Counted from the first letter of the stretch, positions 47,376 through 58,155 are shown. The stretch: 64,000 nt of DNA from Boseongicola sp. (GCA_028824715.1 JAPPCV010000118.1:186001-250000); one strand, 5' to 3'. Notes: generated by a model not told the origin, from the sequence alone. Numbers and translations are program-made.

Positions 47376-48208
47376 AGGTGCTGCGCCGCCGGGTCGATCC
47401 GCTGGACTATGCCGGGCGGATCTGGATGAGGGCCTTCTTCGGCCTGGTGTTCATCCTGCTCTATGCCCCGGTCGTCCTGATGATGGCATTCAGCTTCAAC
47501 GATTCCAGGCGCAACATCGTCTGGCGGGGATTCACCACCAAGTACTACGAGAAGGCGTGGAACAACGACGGATTGATCGAAGCCTTCGTCAATTCGTTGA
47601 CCATTGCGGCCATCAACACGGTTGTCGCCACCATTCTCGGCGCAATGGTGGCGCTGCTGTTGTGGAGGTTCCGCTTTCCCTTCAAGAGCGCCTACGAGGG
47701 ATTCATGGCCCTGCCCATCGTGATTCCCGAAATCTGCATGGGGGTTGCGATGCTGGCCTTCTTCTCGCGCATCGGCTGGCCGACGGGAATGCCGTGGCCA
47801 CTCAACCTTTCGGCAATCACCATCGCGCATATCGCCTTCAGTTTCCCCTTCGTGGCCATCGTCGTTCGCGCCCGCATGGCGGGATTCAACCGTGAACTCG
47901 AGGAGGCATCACGCGACCTGGGGGCCTCGGAATGGCAGACATTCTGGCATGTGATATTCCCCTACATGCGGCCCGGCCTGGTGGCCGGCGCCTTGCTGGC
48001 CTTCACGCTTTCGCTTGATGACTTCGTGATCACGTTTTTCACGTCCGGTCCGGAAACCGTGACCTTTCCGGTCAAGGTCTACTCCATGGTCCGGTTCAGT
48101 GTCACACCTGAGGTGAACGCCGCCTCTACCGTGCTGGTGGTGATCACGCTGATCGTTGCCGCATTGATGTTGCGGGTGCAGCGTCAAGGCCAGGAAGGCA
48201 GTCCATGA
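47372..48208 (+). CDS. polyamine ABC transporter permease (PotC/PotI-like)
   Basis: 278 aa, six helices. MAFSFNDSR and the EAA loop EEASRDLGASEWQTFWHV, then SLDDFVITFFTSGP, identify the PotC/PotI group. Start and stop overlap its neighbours by four bases each. Confidence 0.93.
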   Translation: MKVLRRRVDPLDYAGRIWMRAFFGLVFILLYAPVVLMMAFSFNDSRRNIVWRGFTTKYYEKAWNNDGLIEAFVNSLTIAAINTVVATILGAMVALLLWRFRFPFKSAYEGFMALPIVIPEICMGVAMLAFFSRIGWPTGMPWPLNLSAITIAHIAFSFPFVAIVVRARMAGFNRELEEASRDLGASEWQTFWHVIFPYMRPGLVAGALLAFTLSLDDFVITFFTSGPETVTFPVKVYSMVRFSVTPEVNAASTVLVVITLIVAALMLRVQRQGQEGSP

Positions 48209-49278
48209 GCATAATCTCCATTCGAAACGTCACCAAGAAATTTGTCGGGATCACTGCCGTCGACAATGCGAACATCGAGATTTCGGCGAACGAGTTCTTT
48301 GCGGTGCTCGGGCCATCCGGTTGCGGCAAGACCACGCTCCTGCGGATGCTGGCAGGCTTCGAGACGCCAACCAAGGGGGAGATCCTGATTGACGGCGTGG
48401 ATGTCAGCACCATGGCGCCCAACAAGCGACCTGTGAACATGGTCTTCCAGTCCTACGCCGTGTTCCCTCACATGACCGTGCTGGCGAATGTGGGATACGG
48501 GCTGAAAGTGACCGGTGTTCCGGCAGCCGAGACCCGGCGGAGGGCTGAGGAAGCCCTGGAGATGGTTCAGCTGGCCCACCTGGGCGAGCGCAAGCCGGAC
48601 CAGCTCTCCGGCGGCCAGCGCCAGCGTGTCGCCCTTGCACGGGCGCTGGTGAAGCGCCCCAAAGTGCTGCTTCTCGACGAGCCGATGTCAGCGCTCGACG
48701 CGAAGCTGCGAGAACAGATGCAACTTGAACTGACGCGCCTGCAGGAAGAGGTCGGAATCACGTTCGTCATTGTCACCCATGACCAGGACGAGGCCCTGTC
48801 CATGGCCGATCGCATCGCCGTGATGCAGTCTGGGCGCGTCGAGCAGATCGCGACCCCCGAACTGCTCTATGAATCGCCAAACTCGCGCTTCGTCGCTGAC
48901 TTCATCGGCAAGGTGAACCTCCTCGATGCACAGGTCACGGGAGCCTCCGACCACGGCGTCACGGTCGACGTCGCGCACCTTGGCAAGGTGACGGTTCCGC
49001 ATTCCGGCGGTGTGCAAGGCATGGTTTCGCTGGCAGTCAGGCCGGAAAAGATCCGCATGACGGTCGGCAGGCCCGATTCCGGCTTGGCCGTTCAGGGCCG
49101 GATCGTCGATTGGGCCTATTACGGCGATACCTCACACATCCATGTACAGCCTGCCAACGGCCCGCCCATGTCGGTCACCGTCCAGAACGATACACGGTCA
49201 ACCATCGAGAGCGGAGAAGTAGGCGATCAGGTCTGGCTCAGCTGGCAGGCGGACGACACCTTGGTCCTTGACCGCTGA
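48205..49278 (+). CDS. polyamine ABC transporter ATP-binding protein (PotA/PotG-like)
   Basis: 357 aa. Walker A GPSGCGKTTLL, signature LSGGQRQRVALARAL, Walker B VLLLDEPMSALD, H-loop VTHDQDEAL; C-terminal TOBE-type domain from about residue 240. Energises uptake through the two permeases. Convergent with the class III aminotransferase that may use the imported amine. Confidence 0.94.
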   Translation: MSIISIRNVTKKFVGITAVDNANIEISANEFFAVLGPSGCGKTTLLRMLAGFETPTKGEILIDGVDVSTMAPNKRPVNMVFQSYAVFPHMTVLANVGYGLKVTGVPAAETRRRAEEALEMVQLAHLGERKPDQLSGGQRQRVALARALVKRPKVLLLDEPMSALDAKLREQMQLELTRLQEEVGITFVIVTHDQDEALSMADRIAVMQSGRVEQIATPELLYESPNSRFVADFIGKVNLLDAQVTGASDHGVTVDVAHLGKVTVPHSGGVQGMVSLAVRPEKIRMTVGRPDSGLAVQGRIVDWAYYGDTSHIHVQPANGPPMSVTVQNDTRSTIESGEVGDQVWLSWQADDTLVLDR

Positions 49279-49300
49279 CTGACAGTGGGACTGCGCAACG

Positions 49301-50707
49301 TCAGACCGGCGTCCAGCCTTCCCTGACAAGGTCGTCGTGCACACGCTCTATCGCCTGTCCCAAGCGATCGACGGCAAAATCTATCTCCGACTTGGTGACG
49401 ACGAGCGGGGGCGACATCACGTTCAGCCGTCCAATGGGACGCACCAGCACGCCAAGGGATTCCGCTGCGTCGGAAACGCGCTTGCCGATATCGACGTCTT
49501 CCGGCAGCGCTTCCTTGGTTGTCCTGTCAAGGACGTTTTCCAGGCAGCGCATCAAGCCGATCCCACGCACGTTGCCAACCAGTTTCATCCCCTCCAGGTC
49601 GCGGAGTCGTTCGCCAAAATAGTCTCCGACCTCACGGGCATGGGCGAGAATGTTCTCGCGCTCCATGATTTCAATGTTCTTCAGTGCCGCCACGCAGCAG
49701 ACCGGGTGCCCGGCATAGGTGAAGCCACTGGTATAGACACGTGAAGGATCACCGGTTGAGATGATCTCGTGAATTCGATCCGAGTAAATCGTCGCGCCGA
49801 TCGGCAAGTAGCCCGACGAGAGACCTTTTGCAGAGCAAATTATGTCTGGAACGATTCCGAACACGTCCTCGGACGCGAACCAATGCCCCAAGCGGCCGAA
49901 TGCGGTGACCACTTCGTCGGATACATATAGGATGTCGTTGCGCTTGCAGACCTCGTGCATCCGCTTGAGATAGTCGCCGGGCGGCACCAATACGCCCCCG
50001 GCCCCCATGACTGGCTCGGCAAAGAATGCCGCCACCCTGTCCGGGCCTATCTCGGCGATCTTGTCCTCGAACTCCTTGACCAGATGATCGCAGAACTCCG
50101 CCTCTCCCATTCCGTTGGGGGCCCGATACAAGTCAGGTTCCGAGACGTGATGGATGGTGTCCTCAATGTATCGGAACCCGTGCCGTCGGTCCGCCTCCTT
50201 GTAGCCGATCGAAATCGTTGCATAGGTCGATCCATGATAGGCTTGGCGGCGCGCGATGACATGGACCTTCTCCGGCCTGCCCGCGCATTGCTGGCAATAG
50301 TGCGCTAGGCGCAATGCACTGTCGACCGCGGTCGAGCCACCGGTGGAGAAATGTACGCGATTGAGGTCGCCGGGCGCCAGTTCGGCCAGTCTGGACGCCA
50401 ACCGCGCCGCAGGCTCATTGGACATGTCAGTGAACGTCGAACTGTAGGACAGCTTCGCGACCTGTTCCGCAATTGCATCGGCCATTTCCTTTCGACCAAG
50501 GCCAATGTTGTTGCACCAGAGACCGCCGATCATGTCGAGATAGGTCTGACCGTTGGAGTCGGTCATCTCGGATCCCGATCCTCCGGAAATGATCAGCGAT
50601 CCCGAATCTTCGTAACTTTCGAAGTGGGTAAACGGATGCAGGAAATGCCTGCGATCAAGTTCCCACACTTGATGCGATGCGTCGTTTTTCAGGTCTGGCG
50701 AATTCAT
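49301..50707 (-). CDS. class III aminotransferase (putrescine/beta-alanine:pyruvate-like)
   Basis: 468 aa PLP enzyme. PLP lysine in CSAKGLSSGYLPIG, Asp in YVSDEVVTAFGRLG, and GGLWCNNIGLGRKE near the N-terminus as in omega-amino acid/polyamine:pyruvate aminotransferases. Next to a polyamine importer, so putrescine or a related amine is a reasonable substrate (inference). Start at 50707 (MNSPDLKND) has GAGGA upstream; the extension to 50953 is not family-like. Confidence 0.88.
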   Translation of the reverse strand: MNSPDLKNDASHQVWELDRRHFLHPFTHFESYEDSGSLIISGGSGSEMTDSNGQTYLDMIGGLWCNNIGLGRKEMADAIAEQVAKLSYSSTFTDMSNEPAARLASRLAELAPGDLNRVHFSTGGSTAVDSALRLAHYCQQCAGRPEKVHVIARRQAYHGSTYATISIGYKEADRRHGFRYIEDTIHHVSEPDLYRAPNGMGEAEFCDHLVKEFEDKIAEIGPDRVAAFFAEPVMGAGGVLVPPGDYLKRMHEVCKRNDILYVSDEVVTAFGRLGHWFASEDVFGIVPDIICSAKGLSSGYLPIGATIYSDRIHEIISTGDPSRVYTSGFTYAGHPVCCVAALKNIEIMERENILAHAREVGDYFGERLRDLEGMKLVGNVRGIGLMRCLENVLDRTTKEALPEDVDIGKRVSDAAESLGVLVRPIGRLNVMSPPLVVTKSEIDFAVDRLGQAIERVHDDLVREGWTPV

Positions 50708-50999
50708 GTCGTCCTCATGCAAGCCAAGTTGCTCCGATCGCCTGTGGATAGTGGTTCGCTGCCGCACATGCAAACGCGAGCCGGCTATCGCGATGGACGG
50801 ACCGGCCAGGGGCATTGCAGGCCCCTGCGCGAGTTCTATGGCTGGATTTTCGGGGGCAGGCGGCCGCGTGCTGCGGTGATCGGCGGCAAAAGGCGAATCT
50901 GCGCTCGCACGTCCGTGTTCGCGAATCGATTTCAGGTGGACTGGGACCGACACTGCCCGTCACGGCCGCCGCCAGGGGCGCGATGCAATCCCTATCAAT

Positions 51000-52400
51000 T
51001 CAGCCGGGCTTCGGCGTGCACGGAAGGCTCCGCGCATTGAGGCGACGGCAAGCCAGCGCGGCACCCTCCTCGCTCAGGCCAAGGAAATTCGCCTCCCACC
51101 CCTTGGGTCCGCGAACGACGGACCTTTTGGCGGCGTCCAAGGTCGCGATCTCGACGAGAGCGGTTTGCAGGAGCACGCGCTCCGCCTCGCCACGGGTCTT
51201 GAACAGGCCCACATTGATTCCCCAGCGACGTTCGCCCTCGCCAGAATCCCGCAGGAGGACCTGCCCGCCTTCCAGGCCGGAATCCAGCTCTTCCTGCGCT
51301 GAGCCTTGGGCGACCATGGGCCTGAGAACAGGTCTCTGGTCGATTCCCGTACGCCCGTTGCCCGGGTCCGTCGCCTCCGCAAGGTCGGCAAGGGCCGGGA
51401 TTGTTGTATCGCTGAGCGCAACTTCGACCAGAACGTCGGATATGTCCTGGGCGATCGCGATCAGGGCGCCATCCGCCGGAGCGGCAACCGGCCTCAAGGG
51501 CGGTCGGGAAGACCGCACCACTCGCCCGGACCGGGTAACGATGCTTGCAGGCAGGCTGAGCACCGGCCGGTGGGGCTTCCTGACCGCCACCCGGTTCGGG
51601 GCACGGGAAAATCCCATGTCAAGAAGCTCCGCGACGCGTTGGTTGCGCGAGGCCACGGACCGTCCCCCGAACACCGTCGCGATCACGCGCTTTCCGCCTC
51701 TTTCCGCAGAGGCGACGAGGTTGAAGCCGGCCGCCCGCGTATAGCCGGTCTTGATGCCGTCCGCCCCCCTGTACGCATTCAGGAGGCGGCGGTTCGTGTT
51801 TCTCACCGTCTTCTGTCCAGCGCTGGTCGAGCGACGCGAAAAGAGATTGTAGTAGTCGGGAAAGTCGAAGAAAAGGTGGCGCCCCAGGACTGTCATGTCG
51901 CGCGCGGTCGAGAGATGCCCCTGCTCCGTCAGTCCGTGCGCATTCCTGAAAGTTGTCTTGTTCAGACCCATGGCCTTCGCCATGTCGTTCATGCGCCGCG
52001 CGAACCTCGCCTCGCTGCCTGACACGGCTTCGCCAAGAGCCGTTGCCGCATCGTTGGCCGACCTCACGGCGGCCGCCCGGATGAGGTAGCGAAGCTTGAC
52101 CTTCTGCCCTTCCCTGAGGCCGAGCTTCGACGGCGGTTCCTTCGCCGCCTTGCGGGATATCCTCACTTTCTGATCGAGGCTGATCTCCCCGCGCTCCACC
52201 GCGTCAAAGACGACGTAGAGCGTCATCATCTTCGTGAGGGACGCCGGATGAAGCCTGGTGTCTGCATTCCTGGAATGCAGGACCTCTCCCGTTCGCGCAT
52301 CCATCACCATCGCCGCATACGGCGCGGCGCTTCCGCCAACCGGATGCAGGAAAATACAAGCGATGAGCGCAATCTGAAATGCGGCTCGACTGATTTTCAC
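51000..52400 (-). CDS. D-alanyl-D-alanine carboxypeptidase with SPOR-like tail
   Basis: 466 aa PBP5-family serine peptidase that trims peptidoglycan pentapeptides. Catalytic SxxK in PASLTKMM, SxN in RSANDAAT, KTG in DGIKTGYT. Signal peptide MKISRAAFQIALIACIF ends near SAAPYA. The last 90 residues (RRWGINVGLFKTRGEAERVL) look like a SPOR peptidoglycan-binding domain. GTG at 52400 is preferred because it gives a clean signal peptide and follows AAGGGG; ATG at 52436 is possible. Confidence 0.9.
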   Translation of the reverse strand: MKISRAAFQIALIACIFLHPVGGSAAPYAAMVMDARTGEVLHSRNADTRLHPASLTKMMTLYVVFDAVERGEISLDQKVRISRKAAKEPPSKLGLREGQKVKLRYLIRAAAVRSANDAATALGEAVSGSEARFARRMNDMAKAMGLNKTTFRNAHGLTEQGHLSTARDMTVLGRHLFFDFPDYYNLFSRRSTSAGQKTVRNTNRRLLNAYRGADGIKTGYTRAAGFNLVASAERGGKRVIATVFGGRSVASRNQRVAELLDMGFSRAPNRVAVRKPHRPVLSLPASIVTRSGRVVRSSRPPLRPVAAPADGALIAIAQDISDVLVEVALSDTTIPALADLAEATDPGNGRTGIDQRPVLRPMVAQGSAQEELDSGLEGGQVLLRDSGEGERRWGINVGLFKTRGEAERVLLQTALVEIATLDAAKRSVVRGPKGWEANFLGLSEEGAALACRRLNARSLPCTPKPG

Positions 52401-52561
52401 GAATACTGCCCCTTCAACTTGCCTCAGCCCATTCATGTCGCGGACCTTCATTGTTTTGGAAAGCCTAACACACCTGAATATATCAAAAAAAGATGAATCT
52501 TGGGCAAATCGGGAAAGCGCTTCTCTGCCACTACATCAAGTGGCGAGTCCCTGGAACCTCA

Positions 52562-53263
52562 CTACATGTTGCCGCAGATTTCCTTGATGACACGGGGAAG
52601 GTCGGACAGTGCGGTGACTTCGCGGAAGCGCATGTGTTGCATTGGTGCATCAGCTGCCTCGAGGTCCCAGGACGGGCAGTAGGGCACGTGAACGCCCCAG
52701 CCCCCGGCCGCAATCACCGGAATCACGTCGGACTTGATCGAGTTTCCGGCCATCAGCGCATGTCGCGGATCGATCCCGCGCCCGGCGAATATGTCCGCAT
52801 AGACCTCGGTTGTCTTTTCCGAGACGATCTCAACGCCGTCAAACAGTTCGCCGAGGCCGGACTGGGCAAGCTTCCGTTCCTGGTCCAGGAGATCACCCTT
52901 GGTGATCAGCAGCAGCGTGAATTCTGCCGCGAGGGTTTGCACCGTCTCCTCCACGCCGTTCAGGAGTTCGATGGGGTGGCGCAGCATTTCCTGACCGCAG
53001 GCAATGAGTTCCGCGATGACGTTGCCTGGCACCCGGTTCTCTGTCACCTGGAGCGCGGTCTCGATCATCGAAAGCGTGAAGCCCTTGATGCCGTAGCCAT
53101 AGCGCTCGATGTTCCGCCGTTCTGCATCACGAAGGCGATCAGCGAGGTGATCGCCTGCCGCGTAGCCTGACAGCAGCTTGGCGAATCTCTCCTGAGTGAA
53201 CTGAAACAGCCGCTCGTTGTGCCAAAGCGTGTCGTCCGCATCCAGGCAGATCGTTGTCAGCAT
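52562..53263 (-). CDS. HAD family hydrolase (YjjG/YfnB-like)
   Basis: 233 aa. Motif [13 protein letters not shown], motif II LLITKGD, motif III Lys in VSEKTTEVY, motif [13 protein letters not shown]. The DADDTLW and NSIKSD variants are typical of a nucleotidase-like HAD subgroup. Start at 53263 has GAGGAC just upstream. Divergent from clpS. Confidence 0.87.
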   Translation of the reverse strand: MLTTICLDADDTLWHNERLFQFTQERFAKLLSGYAAGDHLADRLRDAERRNIERYGYGIKGFTLSMIETALQVTENRVPGNVIAELIACGQEMLRHPIELLNGVEETVQTLAAEFTLLLITKGDLLDQERKLAQSGLGELFDGVEIVSEKTTEVYADIFAGRGIDPRHALMAGNSIKSDVIPVIAAGGWGVHVPYCPSWDLEAADAPMQHMRFREVTALSDLPRVIKEICGNM

Positions 53264-53337
53264 GTCCTCGTCCCCTTTGCACAAGTGGAGGATCGCCTGT
53301 ATTGTGCGGCCAATTCAATCCTGTTGCCAGATTCGCC

Positions 53338-53682
53338 ATGACCTCATCTGCCTTGCAATCGATGGCCGACCACGACGAGACGCCAGATGGCGGCGTTGAC
53401 GTCCTTGTCCAGACCCAGCCGAAGGCGGCGCGCCCGCCACTCTACAAGGTCCTGTTGCTGAATGACGACTACACGCCGATGGAGTTCGTTGTTCACGTGC
53501 TCGAGCGTTTCTTTGGCATGAGCCACGCACAGGCCTTCGAACTGATGCTTGCAGTCCACAAGAAGGGACTCGCCGTGGTTGGCGTGTTTTCGCTCGAAGT
53601 GGCGGAAACCAAGGTCGCGCAAGTCATGGACTTCGCCAGGCGCCACCAGCACCCGCTCCAATGCACGCTGGAAAAGGAGTAG
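53338..53682 (+). CDS. clpS: ATP-dependent Clp protease adaptor ClpS
   Basis: 114 aa. Core [20 protein letters not shown] then [16 protein letters not shown], the N-degron pocket residues in NDDYTPM and the His of VHKKG. Delivers N-end-rule substrates to ClpA. ATG at 53338; a second ATG at 53362 would give a shorter N-terminal tail. clpA is not adjacent. Confidence 0.93.
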   Translation: MTSSALQSMADHDETPDGGVDVLVQTQPKAARPPLYKVLLLNDDYTPMEFVVHVLERFFGMSHAQAFELMLAVHKKGLAVVGVFSLEVAETKVAQVMDFARRHQHPLQCTLEKE

Positions 53683-53708
53683 GGTCTCGGGCACCCCGCC
53701 CGCAATGC

Positions 53709-54707
53709 ATGCTCACCCAACGACTTTCCCTCGCACTCGACAGGAAAGTCGTGAGCCTGCCGGAGAGCGGGAAGATCGCGGTGGTCTCGCCGGACGCCAG
53801 CACCGACCTTTCGGCGTTGCCGCGCGAACGAACCGAGGTGGTTTCCAGGAGCCATCGCGTCCATCGGGCATTCATTGAATCGGGATTCCACGTCGTGGCT
53901 GTTCCGGAGGGGCCGTACACGATGGCGATCCTCTCCCTGCCCCGCGCCAAGGCCGCGGCAAGGGCGGCCCTTGCCGAAATCGTCCCGATCACGCGCGGTC
54001 CAACCGTGATCGACGGGCAGAAGGCGGATGGCGTGGAGAGTCTCCAGAGGGAACTCGGGCAGCGCGCAGCCTTGGGTGACGTGCTGGTCAAGGCGCATGG
54101 CAGGTTGTTTTCTGCAACCAATGTCGACTGCACGGGATGGAACGCCGTGCCAGATCAGGTGACGCGTCCGAAGGGCGGCACCTACCAGACTCCGCCTGGC
54201 GCGTTTTCGTGCGATGGCATCGACCCCGGATCCCGCGCCCTCGCGGATGCCCTGCCCGACAGGATGGATGGCCATGTCATCGACCTGGGTTCGGGCTGGG
54301 GCTACCTAGCAGACGCAGTCCTGGAACGCGCCGGCGTGGCCTCGGTGGATCTGGTCGAGGACGATCTCGCCGCGCTGGAAGCCTCCCGGGCGAACCTGGA
54401 TGATGTCCGCGCCCGGTTTCATTGGGCCAATGCGTTGACATTCCGTCCAGATCCGTTCGCCGACCACGTGGTCACGAACCCGCCTTTCCACGCGGGCCGA
54501 AGCCCAGATGTCACCATCGGACAGGGATTCATTCGGGCCGGCGCAAGGATGCTGACCCGCAAGGGCACTCTTTGGCTTGTCGCCAACAGGCGTTTGCCCT
54601 ACGAAAAGACCCTTGTAGAATTCTTTCGTGACGTTCGCACCCTGGGGCAACCCGCGGAATACAAGCTGTTCAAGGCCACGCAGCCCCGACCAGTCCGCAA
54701 GAGATAG
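53709..54707 (+). CDS. RsmC-like class I methyltransferase
   Basis: 332 aa. C-terminal SAM-binding motif VIDLGSGWGYLADAVL and catalytic NPPFHAGRSPD, the latter typical of RsmC/RlmG rRNA guanine-N2 methyltransferases; the N-terminal half is a degenerate methyltransferase-like domain as in RsmC. GTYQTPPGAFSCDGIDPGS is also family-like. 26 bases after clpS, so may share its transcript. Four bases before the SDR gene. Confidence 0.85.
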   Translation: MLTQRLSLALDRKVVSLPESGKIAVVSPDASTDLSALPRERTEVVSRSHRVHRAFIESGFHVVAVPEGPYTMAILSLPRAKAAARAALAEIVPITRGPTVIDGQKADGVESLQRELGQRAALGDVLVKAHGRLFSATNVDCTGWNAVPDQVTRPKGGTYQTPPGAFSCDGIDPGSRALADALPDRMDGHVIDLGSGWGYLADAVLERAGVASVDLVEDDLAALEASRANLDDVRARFHWANALTFRPDPFADHVVTNPPFHAGRSPDVTIGQGFIRAGARMLTRKGTLWLVANRRLPYEKTLVEFFRDVRTLGQPAEYKLFKATQPRPVRKR

Positions 54708-54711
54708 CCAC

Positions 54712-55518
54712 ATGTCGTTTTCGATCGCCGATAGAACAGCCGTTGTCACTGGTGCCGCAAACGGGGTTGGCCTCTCCATCGCGCGCCATTTCCTTGAGAG
54801 AGGCGCCAATGTGATGCTCGCCGACATGGACGAGGCGCGGCTCGCCGAAGAAGTGCAGGACGGCGGCGAAGGCATTGAAAACGCAGCCTGCTTTGCAGGC
54901 GACCTGCGCGAGAAGCTCACGGTTGCAAACCTGCTCTCTGCAACGATCGACCGCTTCGACCGGGTGGATATCCTGGTCAACGCATCCCGACAGGTTGTGG
55001 CCGGGGACCCTCTCAACGCCGACGACGACTGCGTGCAGATGCTCATCGAACAGAACCTGATGACCTCCTTGCGAGTTTCGCAGATATTCGCGAAGCGGAT
55101 GATCAGGCAGGCAGAAAACGGCGATGGCGAATCGTCAGCGGGGTCAATCATCAACCTGTCCTCGATTGCGGCACGTCGTTCCCAACCCAGGCTTCTGGCC
55201 TATTCGGTGAGTTCCGCGGCACTTAACCAGATGACGCGTGCCTTGGCGGTCGCGCTTGCGCCGCACAGAATTCGCGTGAATGCCATCGCGTTCGGCTCGG
55301 TCATGAGCGCCTCGTTGAAAGATGCTCTGGACGGCGACAAGAGCATGCGTGACGAGATCATTTCCTCGACACCGCTTGGCCGCATCGCGAGCCCGGCCGA
55401 ACTTGCGGAAGTCGCCCAGTTCCTGGCCTCCGACGGGTCGGAGTTCGTGACCGGTCAGATTCTCACGGCGGATGGCGGAAGGACTCTCGTGGATGCCGCC
55501 GACGCCCCGGCACATTGA
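54712..55518 (+). CDS. SDR family oxidoreductase
   Basis: 268 aa short-chain dehydrogenase. Cofactor motif TGAANGVGLSIA, NAS (in place of NNAG) in ILVNASRQVV, catalytic Ser in NLSSIAAR, and Tyr-x-x-x-Ser in LAYSVSSAAL: the usual catalytic Lys after Tyr (YxxxK) is replaced by Ser (YSVSS). That change could reduce or alter activity. C-terminal GQILTADGGRTLVD is typical. Substrate unknown. Confidence 0.85.
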   Translation: MSFSIADRTAVVTGAANGVGLSIARHFLERGANVMLADMDEARLAEEVQDGGEGIENAACFAGDLREKLTVANLLSATIDRFDRVDILVNASRQVVAGDPLNADDDCVQMLIEQNLMTSLRVSQIFAKRMIRQAENGDGESSAGSIINLSSIAARRSQPRLLAYSVSSAALNQMTRALAVALAPHRIRVNAIAFGSVMSASLKDALDGDKSMRDEIISSTPLGRIASPAELAEVAQFLASDGSEFVTGQILTADGGRTLVDAADAPAH

Positions 55519-55726
55519 CTCCTCGCGCCCTAGCCCATGGCGACGCCAGGTTCCACTGCCAGCGACTCGCCGGAGGGGCGGCTTGCCGGAACGACCGTTG
55601 ATCGGGCTGCCGAACTGCAAGCGCAACGGGACGTGCCTTGACGTTCCGTGATCGCTCTGTCCAATTGTGCCAGCAATCCCGAAAGGGATCGACCATCGTT
55701 TGAACTGTGGATGCCGGACACCCATC

Positions 55727-56308
55727 ATGCTGCTTCTGATAGACAATTACGACAGTTTCACCTTCAACCTCGTCCATTTTCTGGGTGAGTTGGGGGCCGA
55801 GTGTCGTGTCTACAGGAACGACGCCCTACGGGTGGACGAGGCATTGGCACTGAAGCCATCAGGGATCATTCTCTCTCCCGGTCCGTGCGACCCGGACAAG
55901 GCGGGCATCTGCCTCGCACTCGTGCAAGCCGCAGCCAAGGCGGAAGTGCCCTTGCTTGGCGTCTGCCTCGGGCATCAGGCAATCGGACAAGCGTTTGGCG
56001 GCAGGATCGTACGTGCACGTGACATCGTTCATGGCAAGCCCGGCACGATTCATCATGAGAGCCTCGGCGTTTTCCAGGGTCTTCCGTCTCCGTTTCAGGC
56101 AACGCGCTACCACTCGCTGGTCGTCGACCGGGCCAGCCTCCCAGACTGCCTGGTATTGACCGCTCAACTGGAAGATGGCACCGTCATGGGTCTTCGTCAC
56201 CGAGACCACCCCATCGAAGGCGTACAGTTCCATCCCGAATCAATCCGTTCCGAGCATGGGCATGCCATGCTGCAAAATTTCCTCAAGTCTGTACCGGAGC
56301 CGGCATGA
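55727..56308 (+). CDS. trpG: anthranilate synthase component II (glutamine amidotransferase)
   Basis: 193 aa. [19 protein letters not shown] start, nucleophile Cys in [15 protein letters not shown], and His/Glu of the triad in [12 protein letters not shown]. Supplies ammonia to TrpE for anthranilate (or to PabB for aminodeoxychorismate). trpE is not adjacent here. Overlaps trpD by four bases. Confidence 0.95.
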   Translation: MLLLIDNYDSFTFNLVHFLGELGAECRVYRNDALRVDEALALKPSGIILSPGPCDPDKAGICLALVQAAAKAEVPLLGVCLGHQAIGQAFGGRIVRARDIVHGKPGTIHHESLGVFQGLPSPFQATRYHSLVVDRASLPDCLVLTAQLEDGTVMGLRHRDHPIEGVQFHPESIRSEHGHAMLQNFLKSVPEPA

Positions 56309-57321
56309 GCGATTCCATGAAACCCCTGATCTACGCGGCTTCGGAAGGGCCGCTGAGCCGCACGCAGGCGGAAGAGGCGTTCAACATCCTGTTCGATGGA
56401 ACGGCCACGCCCGCGCAGGTGGGAGGATTCCTGATGGCGCTTCGAGCGCGCGGCGAAGCTGTCGCCGAATACACTGCCGCAGCGGCCGTGATGCGTGCCC
56501 GATGCGCTGCCGTGAACGCCCCCCCCGGTGCCATGGACATTGTGGGCACGGGCGGAGACGGAATGGGAACGCTCAACGTCTCGACCGCCACGGCATTCGT
56601 CGTGACCGGCGCCGGAGTTCCTGTCGCAAAGCACGGAAACCGCAATCTCTCGTCCAGGTCCGGTGCCGCAGATTTGCTGGCCGCCATGGGGATTGAGGTC
56701 ATGGTAGGGCCCGACATCGTGGAACGGGCGCTGACCGAAGTTGGCATCGGATTCATGATGGCACCGATGCATCATCCGGCGATGAAGCACGTCGGCCCGA
56801 TCAGGATGGAACTGGGTTCCAAGACGATCTTTAACATACTCGGCCCGCTGACAAACCCCGCAGGCGTCAAGCGCCAACTGACGGGCGCCTTTGCAATCGA
56901 CCTGATCTTCCCGATGGCGGAGGTACTGAAAGAGCTCGGCAGCGAGGTCGTCTGGCTGGTTCATGGTGCCGATGGCACTGACGAGATGTCGATCTGCGGC
57001 CCGACCTCCGTTGCTGTCCTGAAGGACGGCAAGATCACTTCGGCCGAGATGCACCCCGAAGATGCCGGGCTTCCCGTCCACCCCCTGAAGGACATACTCG
57101 GTGGCTCACCGGACGAGAACGCCGCCGCCTTCCGTGCGCTGCTCGACGGCGCTCCCGGCGCCTATCGCGATGCGGTGCTCCTGAACTCAGCCGCAGCGCT
57201 CGTGATCGCGGGCAAGGCGGACCACCTGAAGCACGGTGTCGAGATCGCCGCTGACAGCATCGCCTCCGGTGCAGCCCGCGCCAAGGTCGACGGGCTGGCC
57301 CGTGTCACGTCAGGGTCCTGA
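56305..57321 (+). CDS. trpD: anthranilate phosphoribosyltransferase
   Basis: 338 aa. Glycine-rich PRPP loop [34 protein letters not shown], and [11 protein letters not shown]. Second step specific to tryptophan synthesis. Followed not by trpC but by ung. Confidence 0.96.
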   Translation: MSDSMKPLIYAASEGPLSRTQAEEAFNILFDGTATPAQVGGFLMALRARGEAVAEYTAAAAVMRARCAAVNAPPGAMDIVGTGGDGMGTLNVSTATAFVVTGAGVPVAKHGNRNLSSRSGAADLLAAMGIEVMVGPDIVERALTEVGIGFMMAPMHHPAMKHVGPIRMELGSKTIFNILGPLTNPAGVKRQLTGAFAIDLIFPMAEVLKELGSEVVWLVHGADGTDEMSICGPTSVAVLKDGKITSAEMHPEDAGLPVHPLKDILGGSPDENAAAFRALLDGAPGAYRDAVLLNSAAALVIAGKADHLKHGVEIAADSIASGAARAKVDGLARVTSGS

Positions 57322-57357
57322 CCCGCGCCCTGCCGCCGTCAGGCTTCGGGCCGGCAA

Positions 57358-57996
57358 TTGACCGGCAAACTCGGCGCTTGGGCGGAACTGCCCTTCTTCA
57401 CGGAAGACTGGCCTCGAATTGCCGAGGCTCTTGCGCTCGACACCCGTCGGATCCTGCCACCCGCACAATTGCGATTTGCTGCCCTTGAGCGGTGCCAGCC
57501 AGCAGCCACTCGTGCGGTCATACTCGGCCAGGATCCCTATCCGACGTCAGGCCACGCCAACGGGCTGGCGTTTTCGGCAACCTCCGGCACGGCCCTGCCA
57601 AAGTCACTCAGAAACATCTTTCGGGAGCTTCACGACGATATCGGACGTTCTCCTGCAACCGGCGATCTTGCCAGTTGGGCAGATGCGGGCGTCCTGCTCC
57701 TCAACACCGCGCTCACGGTTCCGGAGGGAAGTGCCGGCGGCCACTTGCACTTGGGTTGGGACGCGCTTGCCGCCCAGGTGCTTCGACGACTGTCCGATTC
57801 TCCGCGGGCATTCATTCTTTGGGGGAAACACGCGCAAGGTTACACAGCGCATGTCAAGGGGGATCACCACCTGATCATCACATCCGCCCATCCGTCTCCT
57901 CTGTCCGCGCATCGCGGATTCTTCGGGTCGCGCCCGTTCAGCCGCGTCAACTCCTGGCTGGAAGCGCAAGGACATGCACCAATTCCATGGTCCTGA
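57358..57996 (+). CDS. ung: uracil-DNA glycosylase
   Basis: 212 aa family 1 UDG. Water-activating loop GQDPYPTSGHANGLAF (Pro in place of the usual His after Tyr), uracil-recognition Asn in LLLNTALTV, and the DNA-intercalation loop HPSPLSAHRGFFGSRPFS. Removes uracil from DNA. Start is TTG at 57358 with a poor ribosome site. It sits inside the trp gene order, between trpD and trpC, on the same strand. Confidence 0.93.
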   Translation: MTGKLGAWAELPFFTEDWPRIAEALALDTRRILPPAQLRFAALERCQPAATRAVILGQDPYPTSGHANGLAFSATSGTALPKSLRNIFRELHDDIGRSPATGDLASWADAGVLLLNTALTVPEGSAGGHLHLGWDALAAQVLRRLSDSPRAFILWGKHAQGYTAHVKGDHHLIITSAHPSPLSAHRGFFGSRPFSRVNSWLEAQGHAPIPWS

Positions 57997-58155
57997 AACC
58001 GGCAGCGCCGATGGATGCTGCCGACGCGCACATTCCATGACCTCTTCCGGCCCGTTACAATCAGGATTCGCAGCCGCGGAATCCCGGAACTTCTACAAGG
58101 GTGAGTGGCGGTGCATCGGCTTTCCAAGAAGCCGCCGAAAGGATATCCGAGTGCC

